Assembly (NCBI RefSeq): GCF_000239855.1 | Contig: NZ_BADT01000001.1 | Span: 1-49,151 of the forward strand | Source: Pseudoalteromonas sp. BSi20652 | Lineage (GTDB): Bacteria; Pseudomonadota; Gammaproteobacteria; Enterobacterales; Alteromonadaceae | Reading direction: 5' to 3' | DNA: 49,151 nucleotides | Made by a program: the position numbers and the translations under genes | The notes under the pieces: model-generated | Seen by the model: only the letters and a program-made list of their open reading frames with translations | What the model was told of the DNA's origin: nothing | The model's database searches: none | Part shown: in pieces, positions 17,181 through 25,053 of the stretch | Position numbering within the stretch: the first letter of the stretch is position 1 | Layout of the letters: every line of letters begins with the position of its first letter

Positions 17181-18545
17181 TTAAATCTTAATAGCCTCAG
17201 TAGGCGTTGTTGATAATCCACTAAAATACTTCATTACCAATTGGCCTTGGCTGTTTTTTTCTATTACTAAGTAATTGTTTGAATTAGGGTAGTAAAAGCT
17301 ATTTTTAGACATGGTAATAAGTTTTATTTTATCGCCACCAGTGCGCTTGGAGTACAAAACGTCATTTTCAAAAATTAGGCTGCGTAAGGTGTTTTTATCA
17401 ATACGGTAATCACCTAATACGGGCGCTAATTGCTGCGCTGTTACCTCTGCTTTTTTAAACTCGGGGAGTGTAATGCCTAGTACTCTGGCTGTGAGTTTTT
17501 CGTTGATAAAAATAGGGTTTATGTGGTTTGAATTAGCCAGCACTGCAACATATAGCTTTTGCTCTGGTATATAGCGTGCATGTGCCAAAAAGCCATTTAT
17601 TCCGCCAGTGTGTTTAATTACGGTGTATTCATTCAAAGGCTCAATAATTAATCCGTAACCGTAGGATGAAAAGCTGCCGTCGTTAAGTTTAAAAGGGCTG
17701 ATCATTTTTTCATAACTTGCTTTACTAATAAGCTTGCCAGACGATAACGCATTAAACCAAATATTTAAGTCAGTTGGAGTAGATATAAGCGCACCTGCGG
17801 CATATGGCCAATCCATATTAATGTAGCTGGTGTTGATAAATCCTTGCTCTGTTTGTTCATACCCAGATGCGCGATGGGCAACAATTTCTTGTCCTTCATA
17901 ACTACTCTGGTTCATTTTTAGCTTTTTAAATATGTGTTGTTCAATAAAGTCTTTGTAAGACTGGCCACTTGCTACTTCAATTATTTTACCAAGCAGTGAA
18001 TAGCCCGTGTTCGAATAAGCCATGGCTTCGCCGGGTTTAAACACCATTGGGTGTTTGGCAAAACGCGCTAACGTATCGTCAACGCTTGTGGGTACTTGTA
18101 TTTCTTTATCAAAGAGATCGTCGTCATCTGTGTAGTTGGCGATGCCTGAGGTATGGGTTAATAAGTTTTCGATTGTGACGAGGTTGCCCTCTGTTGGGAA
18201 GCTTGCAACATACTTATGAATATCATCGGTAACCGCTAGCTTACCTTGCTCTTGCAGCATCATAATTGCAGCTGCAGTAAATTGTTTTGAAATAGAACCT
18301 AAACGTAAAACGCTTTGCTCATTAAGTGCGATGTTATGTTCAAGGTTGGCAAGCCCTCGCGCTTCTTTAAAAAGGACTTTGCCATTTTTGCTTATAATTA
18401 CCGATACTCCAGGCTCATTTTCAACTAGGTTCTCGTTAAGAATTTCCTGATACTGCGAGGCCGTCGGGTTTGCTTTTACAAGGCTGGGTGTTAATAGCGA
18501 GAGGGCTAACAAACAGCTAGCGTAAAATGGCTTAATCATATTCAT
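17181..18545 (-). CDS. beta-lactamase-family serine hydrolase
   Basis: A 454-residue exported protein (signal peptide ending LVKA) of the class C beta-lactamase/D-aminopeptidase family. The nucleophile motif is SISK (Ser84-Lys87), the second motif is YSNTGY, and the KTG-equivalent is HTGG within IKHTGGINGF. The LLTHTSGI motif is also typical. A small beta-domain follows from about residue 360. Such proteins act as peptidases or esterases; true penicillin resistance is not implied. It has its own promoter region and shows no operon partner. Confidence 0.85.
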   Translation of the reverse strand: MNMIKPFYASCLLALSLLTPSLVKANPTASQYQEILNENLVENEPGVSVIISKNGKVLFKEARGLANLEHNIALNEQSVLRLGSISKQFTAAAIMMLQEQGKLAVTDDIHKYVASFPTEGNLVTIENLLTHTSGIANYTDDDDLFDKEIQVPTSVDDTLARFAKHPMVFKPGEAMAYSNTGYSLLGKIIEVASGQSYKDFIEQHIFKKLKMNQSSYEGQEIVAHRASGYEQTEQGFINTSYINMDWPYAAGALISTPTDLNIWFNALSSGKLISKASYEKMISPFKLNDGSFSSYGYGLIIEPLNEYTVIKHTGGINGFLAHARYIPEQKLYVAVLANSNHINPIFINEKLTARVLGITLPEFKKAEVTAQQLAPVLGDYRIDKNTLRSLIFENDVLYSKRTGGDKIKLITMSKNSFYYPNSNNYLVIEKNSQGQLVMKYFSGLSTTPTEAIKI

Positions 18546-18720
18546 CCTTTTTAGTTTTTATACCAAACCTGTAGATAGGCTTAGCAATCCTTGTGCTTAT
18601 TAGTGAATTAATATTGCACAGCTAAAAAGTAAACACAATTATTGAATTTTATAGGGGTTCAGTAATAGGTATAATCGCTGCGTTTATTGGTTTTATTATT
18701 TTTACAAGGAAGTTATTTAT

Positions 18721-19029
18721 ATGCCTGATGTAACGGCTCTATTTTATATTGCGATTATGGCTTTTTATTTATTACACAAAAACGAAGAGGACAAAATATT
18801 AGTGCCCATAATTGGTTTTGCTGTAATTCCTCTTTTTAGCAACGATTACTGGCTATGGTTTAAGGTGAGTGTAGGGTTGGGAATTTATGTATTGATGGTG
18901 GAAAAAGCTAAAGCAGGGTATACCGGTGGAGGGGCTGTTTCAGCATTTGCTATGTTTTTTATGGTGGCTTTTTTAGTTAGTATTTTTATAAAAACTATTT
19001 TTTCTGTTGCTATTAATTTTAGTTTTTAA
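18721..19029 (+). CDS. small membrane protein of unknown function
   Basis: A 102-residue protein with about three hydrophobic helices (about 5-20, 28-60 with short breaks, and 75-100) and a Gly-rich loop GYTGGGAV. AAGGAAG lies 8 bases before ATG 18721, and a terminator at 19092-19127 follows, so the gene looks real. No family is recognised. Confidence 0.6.
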   Translation: MPDVTALFYIAIMAFYLLHKNEEDKILVPIIGFAVIPLFSNDYWLWFKVSVGLGIYVLMVEKAKAGYTGGGAVSAFAMFFMVAFLVSIFIKTIFSVAINFSF

Positions 19030-19091
19030 AATCTGTTCTAAATACTTAAAAGTAACTTTGCTAAGCTTTTTAGCTAAGTAAGCTGTTATTA

Positions 19092-19127
19092 AAAAGGCCG
19101 AATCCCATTTAATGGTTCGGCCTTTTC
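19092..19127. terminator. bidirectional hairpin terminator
   Basis: AAAAGGCCGAA pairs with TTCGGCCTTTT around an internal CCAT/ATGG extension. It has flanking A and T runs on both sides and separates the small membrane protein gene from the DUF799 operon. Confidence 0.8.
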
Positions 19128-19153
19128 AAGCTTTAGGTTAATAACAATAAGAG

Positions 19154-19831
19154 TTATTTTTTCTTTTCGCTTGGTGCTGGTTGGCCATAATTAGGTGAAC
19201 GAGGTCCATATAATAAGCCGTTGTAAACATCTGAAGAAAGTAAGCGTGTTGAAGTCATTGCTGCGATTTCAAAGCCTTTATCAGTGACTGTTTCAGCAAT
19301 TTGATTAATTGCTGCAATAACAAGCATGCCTACAAGGCCACCACCGCCATTACTTTGTTGTTCAGCTGAAGAGGCTCTTGCTTTGCCTTGCCATAATTGC
19401 TCGCCAGTGCGTAAATCAACTAATGAGGCTGACACAGTTACAGCTGTTTCGCTAGAAATTACAACATAGCTAGTACCGTATTCTTCAATAGTGATGTAAA
19501 GCGCAGAGTCTGCACCAAAAATCTCATGTAATTTATTTACCGGTACTTGGTGCACGTCGCTTGCAACAGTGAGGCCATTACCTTTAAAGGTTTGATCAAC
19601 TAAAGCAACAGGAAAAACATAAAAACCCGACTCAGCTATAGGCGCGACCATTTGAGTCATCACACTGTATGGTGCAATTACTTCAGGTGTATTATTTAGC
19701 GGAGGTAAAATAATAACTGAGTGAGGGTCTGCTTGTTTAAACGCCGTGTAGTCATGTGCTGGTGGAGGTGAAACACAACCAGCGAGTAATGCGACTAATG
19801 CGATCGCTGTGTATGATTTTAAATTGAGCAT
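19154..19831 (-). CDS. DUF799 (GNA1162-like) lipoprotein
   Basis: A 225-residue lipoprotein with lipobox LAGC followed by VSPPPAHDY. The DUF799/GNA1162 domain includes SVIILPPLNNTPEV, the YITIEEYGTSYVV strand and GEQLWQGKA. It is the third gene of a CsgG-DUF4810-DUF799 operon, one base after the DUF4810 stop. All three products are lipoproteins, suggesting an envelope complex. GNA1162 of Neisseria is a surface lipoprotein with a TolB-like fold. The function of this complex is not known to me. Confidence 0.85.
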   Translation of the reverse strand: MLNLKSYTAIALVALLAGCVSPPPAHDYTAFKQADPHSVIILPPLNNTPEVIAPYSVMTQMVAPIAESGFYVFPVALVDQTFKGNGLTVASDVHQVPVNKLHEIFGADSALYITIEEYGTSYVVISSETAVTVSASLVDLRTGEQLWQGKARASSAEQQSNGGGGLVGMLVIAAINQIAETVTDKGFEIAAMTSTRLLSSDVYNGLLYGPRSPNYGQPAPSEKKK

Positions 19832-19832
19832 A

Positions 19833-20180
19833 TTAAGCGCCTTTCGCAGATTTTAGAAGGAAGTCGATGTAATGAACTGATTCTGGGAAAAGTGATTTCT
19901 CAGTTTCGAAGTGAGTAGTGCCTAATGAAGGATTACCCGTTTCAAAGTACAGCATACCTAGGTGTGCATGTAGCCCAGGCGCAACATTCTTACTTTTGTT
20001 TGCAGCATCTGCAATAATTTGCTCAAGCATACTAATTTGCTCTTCAGCTGTTACGTCATCTGCTTTTAAATAGGCGTATACGGCAGTGCTATAGTCACCG
20101 TAATAGTAAATAGGTTCTTTCGTTGAGTTACAACCCGTTAGGGCTATACAAACAAATGCTAAGGTAATTAGCTTTTTCAT
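19833..20180 (-). CDS. DUF4810 lipoprotein
   Basis: A 115-residue lipoprotein (lipobox LTGC) with a helical, TPR-like body including PGLHAHLGMLYFETGNPSLG. YYYGDYSTAVYAYLK near the N-terminus matches DUF4810. Its ATG overlaps the CsgG stop (TAATG), and it ends one base before the DUF799 gene, so the three are tightly coupled. Confidence 0.85.
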   Translation of the reverse strand: MKKLITLAFVCIALTGCNSTKEPIYYYGDYSTAVYAYLKADDVTAEEQISMLEQIIADAANKSKNVAPGLHAHLGMLYFETGNPSLGTTHFETEKSLFPESVHYIDFLLKSAKGA

Positions 20181-20860
20181 TATTTATTGCCCCATTGGCC
20201 AGCTTCAAGACCAGTAACTAACTTGTTAACGACTTCGCGAATAGCTAGGTCAAGTACTTTGCCATTTAATGTGGCATCGTATGAAGCTGTGCTACCAAAA
20301 CCAATAACTTCACGTTCTGATAGGCTATATTCACCAGCACCTTGCACTGAATAAATAACTTCTGATGTAGTAACATCAACAACATTAAGCGTTACTTTAG
20401 CGTAAGCAATTTGCGATTTACCTTTACCCAATAAACCAAAAAGTTGGCGATCGCCAATAGCTTTACGGCCAAACTCTGTTACATCACCAGTTACAACAAA
20501 TTTAGCACCGCTAAGAACTTGTTTTGTACCTGTTAACTTTGCTTCTTCTGCAAGGGCTGCCATATTGTCGCGATCAAGCACACTAAAGCGATTTGTTTGT
20601 TGTAAGTGGCTCATTAGTGTTGTTTTTGCTTGGCTGCCTAAACGGTCTTGGCCCGATGAAAATATACCATTTTGAAAGCTCGAACGGTTTACAAACTGAC
20701 CTACGACTAGTTTGCTTTTTGTACCTGAGTAGGTTGTGTTATAGCTAGCAACAGTTGGTGTTTCTACTACTTTTGATGATGTTGTAGCACACCCAGCTAA
20801 AGACGAAGCTGTAATTGCAGCGATTACAATTGTTTTAATGTGGCTTTGGTTAATTCGCAT
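20180..20860 (-). CDS. CsgG-family lipoprotein
   Basis: A lipoprotein of about 226 residues with lipobox LAGC and a CsgG/HfaB domain: VVGQFVNRSSF, a DRLGSQAKTTLMSHLQ helix, RFSVLDRD, and FVVTGDVTEFG. CsgG itself forms the curli export pore, but there are no curli subunit genes here. This shorter form, paired with DUF4810 and DUF799, belongs to a different set, so a secretion role should not be assumed. ATG 20860 is chosen because the signal peptide starts there (MRINQSHIK); the upstream extension is not signal-like. Confidence 0.85.
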   Translation of the reverse strand: MRINQSHIKTIVIAAITASSLAGCATTSSKVVETPTVASYNTTYSGTKSKLVVGQFVNRSSFQNGIFSSGQDRLGSQAKTTLMSHLQQTNRFSVLDRDNMAALAEEAKLTGTKQVLSGAKFVVTGDVTEFGRKAIGDRQLFGLLGKGKSQIAYAKVTLNVVDVTTSEVIYSVQGAGEYSLSEREVIGFGSTASYDATLNGKVLDLAIREVVNKLVTGLEAGQWGNK

Positions 20861-21166
20861 AAATTTTTGTCCATATAGATAATTGCAGAAATTTTTATTG
20901 ATAGGCGCTTGATTTTTATACTTATAAGTCAATTACTTATTTCAAGAGTCCATTCAACTTACCTTATAAACAAAAGTCGATGTAAATACAATGTTATTTA
21001 TGTTTTATACAGGTACACACAATAAAAAAGAATAAATTCTTTGTAATAACAATGCTAATTCATTAGTTTTTAAATTATTGAAAGCCTTTTTCTATAGTTG
21101 ATATACAGGGACATTTATTGCGCGCTGAGTTGTTAATTAGTAATTTTATTCAATTAACTTTAATTT

Positions 21167-21937
21167 TTAAAACCAATCGGCTGCAACTTGTAGTGGAGTA
21201 GGGTCGCCTTTTTTAGATACCCAAAACACTAAGGCTTGCTTTGTTGGCGATATTTTTTTAGCGCGAGGCATGGTCAAGTCAGTTAATGATAATTGCTGCT
21301 TGGTCTGCATGTCACTTTGCTCGTAGCCAATAACAACAAAGTCGTGTTTTAACTTATGGCCTGCGTTTTCGCCGCTGTGTATTTGTGTTTCTATGCCAAA
21401 GCCTAACAAAGCTACATGGGCTATTAAGTTTTGGTTAGTATTATCTTCGGTATTAACAGTATCGTATTCGAGATTAATTTTACTGTTGTTTATAGTCGCT
21501 TTTAAATTACCTAAATAACGGGCTTTAGCTACAGGAATAGCTTGTTTATAAAACCAACCTTGCCACCCGCTGCCGTTAACCATAAATCCTGGGGTTGCTA
21601 CAATCCTACTTTTACCGAGTGCCTTATAAGTACGTTGTCTTTTACTAAAAACAGCAGAGGCAAACGGGTCTTTCCATCCTAAATAATCCCAATAAGTAAC
21701 ATGAAAATTAATAGGGATTAAATCAGTCCATAGTTTTTCATCATCTGTAAACGTTGAAATCCAGCGCTCTGCGGGTGGGCAACTACTGCAACCTTGCGAT
21801 GTGTAAAGCTCTAAAAAGGTAGTCGGATTAGCTGTACTGGAAATAGTTACTTGCTCAGCAGCTTGGCTTTGAAAGCAAAAAATTATTAACCCAAAAAATA
21901 CGATAAGGAATGGACGATATAATGTTTTAGAAAGCAT
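21167..21937 (-). CDS. exported DUF1223 thioredoxin-like protein
   Basis: A protein of about 256 residues with a signal peptide and a DUF1223 domain of thioredoxin fold. It has FLELYTSQGCSSCPPAER with the CxxC motif, VTYWDYLGWKDPFA, RQRTYKALG and TPGFMVNG. It is predicted periplasmic and possibly redox-active; the substrate is unknown. GTG 21949 also lies in frame; ATG 21937 is preferred because it sits nearer the hydrophobic segment, although neither has a strong ribosome site. Confidence 0.85.
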   Translation of the reverse strand: MLSKTLYRPFLIVFFGLIIFCFQSQAAEQVTISSTANPTTFLELYTSQGCSSCPPAERWISTFTDDEKLWTDLIPINFHVTYWDYLGWKDPFASAVFSKRQRTYKALGKSRIVATPGFMVNGSGWQGWFYKQAIPVAKARYLGNLKATINNSKINLEYDTVNTEDNTNQNLIAHVALLGFGIETQIHSGENAGHKLKHDFVVIGYEQSDMQTKQQLSLTDLTMPRAKKISPTKQALVFWVSKKGDPTPLQVAADWF

Positions 21938-22113
21938 GCTGTGATTCACAAAGGCTGATATTCACCTTAGCATAAGTGACTTTTAAGATTGAAGTATCAC
22001 GAAATACTCACAATTAAATCACGTTTTCACTGTATATTTTACTTAGTTAAACTTAATTTGAACACCCGCTCAAGCTGTGCTTTAATCGTTGCTCAATTAT
22101 TGAGGAACTTTAC

Positions 22114-22743
22114 ATGATTAAATTTTATTTTCACCATACGCCAAATCCAATGAAGGTTGCACTCTTTTTAGAAGAAACAGGCTTACCGTTTGAACTTGTT
22201 CCTCTTGATACTTTAAAAGGTGAGCAACATACACCTGAATTTAAAGCAATTAATCCAAACGCTAAGGCGCCAGCAATTGTTGATGGTGAAACTCGTGTGT
22301 TCGATTCGAATGCTATTTTAATGTACCTTTCTGAAAAGTATGCAAAGCTAGAAGGCAAGGGCGATGACCGCGCTGAAATGTTGTCGTGGTTAATGTTTAT
22401 CGCATCGGGTTTAGGTCCGTATTCAGGGCAAAGTGTACACTTTAGACACATGGCGCCAGAAGGGCTTGATTACGCGGTTAATCGCTATTTACGTGAAGCG
22501 CAGCGCCATTACGAAGTACTTGATACGCACCTTGAAGGTCGTGACTTTATTGTGGGTGATACGTACACCATTGCTGATGTATCTGCATGGGGCTGGATTG
22601 ATAAAGCACCGGTTGTATTGGGTGAAGAGGGTTTAGCACCGTACCCAAATCTTAAGCGTTGGTTTGAAAGCATTGATAGTCGCCCAGCAGTTGCACGTGC
22701 ACGCGTGATTGGTACTGATATAGCCTTTAAAAAAAGAGTTTGA
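22114..22743 (+). CDS. glutathione S-transferase family protein
   Basis: A 209-residue two-domain GST. The thioredoxin-fold N-terminus has TPNPMKVALFLEETGLPFE, NPNAKAPAIVDG (cis-Pro) and DSNAILMYLSEKY (glutathione-binding Ser/Asn region). The helical C-terminus contains GDTYTIADVSAWGW. This pattern is closest to the YfcG/Ure2-like nu class, which often has disulfide reductase activity. AGGA precedes ATG 22114. It is a single gene ending at a palindromic hairpin. Confidence 0.9.
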   Translation: MIKFYFHHTPNPMKVALFLEETGLPFELVPLDTLKGEQHTPEFKAINPNAKAPAIVDGETRVFDSNAILMYLSEKYAKLEGKGDDRAEMLSWLMFIASGLGPYSGQSVHFRHMAPEGLDYAVNRYLREAQRHYEVLDTHLEGRDFIVGDTYTIADVSAWGWIDKAPVVLGEEGLAPYPNLKRWFESIDSRPAVARARVIGTDIAFKKRV

Positions 22744-22811
22744 TGAAGATGCTAAAAAAGCGTTTTTTCCTTCAAACTATCCAAAAGTATAAAAAAGTAC
22801 TCAATACAATA

Positions 22812-22835
22812 AGCAGATCAGCTAGCTGATCTGCT
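22812..22835. terminator. palindromic hairpin between convergent genes
   Basis: A perfect 24-bp palindrome (AGCAGATCAGCT and its complement) lies between the GST and SulP genes. The T tract after it is short, so it is a likely but not strong terminator for both strands. Confidence 0.5.
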
Positions 22836-22845
22836 GTTTAGTATT

Positions 22846-24585
22846 TTATGGCTGTGTGAGCGCCTCTTTATTTTCGTCTGACTCAAACAAGCTAACTTCT
22901 TCTGTATGCTGGCTTACGCTGTTTCTTTTTAGGGCGATGTATAGGTCTGAGTGGATATATATACCTTCTTTTCCTGACTTCATTCCTGCAATTTCAAACC
23001 ACGAAAGTAACTGACGTTTTCTACCTGCAAGCTCAAGCCTTATATCGCGCTTTTTAAATATAACGTCGAGATCGGCAAGCATGGCCATTACGCTTAAATC
23101 TAAATGAGTAAAGCACGGTACAGCATCAATTATTACACATTGGGTGTCGTCTTTTTGCCTTGCGTATTGCTCAAGTAATCTGCGTTTAAAGTAGCTGGCA
23201 TTAAAGTAAGTTAAAGGTGAATTAAAGCGATAAATAAACACGCCTTGCACTGCTTTTGCTTTATCTGTGGCGTCTAAACTTCTTACTACACCGTTAACAT
23301 CTACGCCGAGTATATTGTCGGTTGGGCGCATAACAGTGCGAATAAATTGAAATAACCCAAGTAATACAGCCAGTGTGATCCCTGGAATAACACCAATAAA
23401 TAACACCGCAAGTAAGGTGGCTGAGGCGAGATAAAATGCCTGTTTATCTTTTCGTTTTAATTGCCAAACCGCTTTTAAATCGAGTAAATGAACAGAGGCA
23501 ATAATAAGTACAACACCCAGTGCCGCGCTTGGAATAAATTCAAGTGGGGCTGTTAAAAACACGGCTATGACCGCAATAATGGCCGCTGCTATTATTGATA
23601 CTAACTGCGTTTTACCACCCGTTGCATCGTTAACAGCGGTGCGTGAGTCGGCGCCACTGACTGCAAAACCTTGCGAAAGAGCTGACGCAATATTGGCAAT
23701 ACCTAACGCTCTAAATTCTTTATCGGCGTCTATGTCGTAGCCATTTTTAGCAGCAAAGCTGCGGGCAGTTAGCATCATACTTACAAAGCTCACGATGGCT
23801 AAGTTAAGTGCGGGTACCACCAGCTCACGCATAATCCCTAAATCAAAAGCAGGGGTATTAAAAACGGGAAGCCCGCCAGTTATGGTGCCAATAGTTTTTA
23901 TATCAAATTGTTTTAAATCGAAAATCCATACGAAAAGCGCACCAAATGCAATGGCGAACATAGATGCAGGCCAGGTGGGTCTTATGCGCTTCATGGCAAA
24001 ATAAACCGCCAGTGTAAATAAGGCCATTAGTAAGGTGGGAACATGTGTTTGCGCTAGGTATGTAGGTACACCACCTAGGCGTTCAAGTAAGTAGCGCTCA
24101 TCAAAGGTAAAACCGAATACTTTGGAAAATTGACCAACAATAATAGTGATAGCTACGCCGTTTAATAAGCCCATTAAAATAGGTTTAGATAAAAAGTCGG
24201 CTAATACACCTAACTTAAATTTACTGGCTATAAAGCACCAAAAGCCGGTCATAGCGGTCATGGTGACAACAAGTTGCCAATGCTTAAAGCTGTCGCCTGC
24301 AGCAAGAGGTGTTACTACTGCTGCAATAACAGCGCAGGTGGCGGCATCAGGGCCGACTATTAATTGTTTAGAAGTGCCAAATAGCGCATAAAGCATCATT
24401 GGCAGTATGCAAGAATATAACCCTACGGCGGCGTTAACACCGGTTAGTTGTGCGTAAGCAATGGCCACAGGTAAAGCCACTGCAGCTACCGATAGCGCTG
24501 CTCTTACATCATCAGCAAACCATTGACGCTCGTAGTGCAGCAATGTATCTAAACCCGGCATAAAATTATATAAACGCGACAACAC
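22846..24585 (-). CDS. SulP family anion transporter with STAS domain
   Basis: A 579-residue inner-membrane transporter. The transport core (about residues 25-410) has many helices and the family motif near residues 45-90, with PVAIAYAQLTGVNAAVGLYS. A C-terminal STAS domain (about 440-550) includes VIIDAVPCFTHLDLSVMAML. Members move sulfate, bicarbonate or dicarboxylates; the substrate here is not decided by sequence. The start is GTG 24585, supported by AAGGA 7 bases upstream; ATG 24561 would remove conserved N-terminal residues. No carbonic anhydrase gene lies beside it. Confidence 0.9.
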   Translation of the reverse strand: MLSRLYNFMPGLDTLLHYERQWFADDVRAALSVAAVALPVAIAYAQLTGVNAAVGLYSCILPMMLYALFGTSKQLIVGPDAATCAVIAAVVTPLAAGDSFKHWQLVVTMTAMTGFWCFIASKFKLGVLADFLSKPILMGLLNGVAITIIVGQFSKVFGFTFDERYLLERLGGVPTYLAQTHVPTLLMALFTLAVYFAMKRIRPTWPASMFAIAFGALFVWIFDLKQFDIKTIGTITGGLPVFNTPAFDLGIMRELVVPALNLAIVSFVSMMLTARSFAAKNGYDIDADKEFRALGIANIASALSQGFAVSGADSRTAVNDATGGKTQLVSIIAAAIIAVIAVFLTAPLEFIPSAALGVVLIIASVHLLDLKAVWQLKRKDKQAFYLASATLLAVLFIGVIPGITLAVLLGLFQFIRTVMRPTDNILGVDVNGVVRSLDATDKAKAVQGVFIYRFNSPLTYFNASYFKRRLLEQYARQKDDTQCVIIDAVPCFTHLDLSVMAMLADLDVIFKKRDIRLELAGRKRQLLSWFEIAGMKSGKEGIYIHSDLYIALKRNSVSQHTEEVSLFESDENKEALTQP

Positions 24586-24701
24586 TTCAGTATCCTTGCT
24601 AATAGTTACAACGTTTTGATAGTAAATTTAATATTCAAATAAGTATAGCTAGGAGGGAGTGTTTTTTACGTAATATAAAGCCACTTTTTTATAGACGTAA
24701 A

Positions 24702-24725
24702 AAAGCCTGCAAAAAAGCAGGCTTT
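24702..24725 (-). terminator. terminator, probably of the TonB-receptor gene
   Basis: AAAGCCTGC pairs with GCAGGCTTT around six A residues (T on the minus strand), followed by T residues when read on the minus strand. It lies about 330 bp after the TonB-receptor stop, with the MITE-like element in between. Confidence 0.75.
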
Positions 24726-24733
24726 AGTGTCTT

Positions 24734-25044
24734 GGGCGTGTTGACCTTTGTGGATTGAAATTTGTTCAATCTAGGGGGGATTAAATCGCGGCGCGAGGTT
24801 TGTAACCTAGTGGGCTAAGTAAAAACCGAGCAAAGCTTCCGCGTCCTGCTCACGCCCCTTACCTACATCCATGTAGGCAACAAAGAGTTAATCGTCCCTA
24901 GAATGAACCCAAAGGGCAGCGCATGTTTGGTCTTTATGCTGCGTTATCGCCTATTTATGGGGAATAACCACACTGCATAGGCTCTGCCTTGCCTAAAAAC
25001 CAAACATACTGCTGCAAATTCACCCACCAAAGAACAACACGCCC
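24734..25044. mobile_element. MITE-like element, about 311 bp
   Basis: The ends are inverted repeats: GGGCGTGTTGACCTTTGTGG at the left matches the reverse complement of 25025-25044 at 16 of 20 positions. There is no coding frame. Its right part (about 24928-25044) is similar to the reverse complement of 29622-29746, so the family occurs twice in this window. It separates the TonB-receptor stop (25054) from a good terminator at 24702-24725, as expected if it inserted into the 3' untranslated region. No transposase is nearby, so mobilisation in trans is inferred. Confidence 0.6.
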
Positions 25045-25053
25045 TAGGGAAAA

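Noticed and set aside
20180-20860. Curli secretion system
   Set aside because: The CsgG-family gene lacks csgA, csgB, csgE or csgF neighbours and belongs to the DUF4810/DUF799 set.
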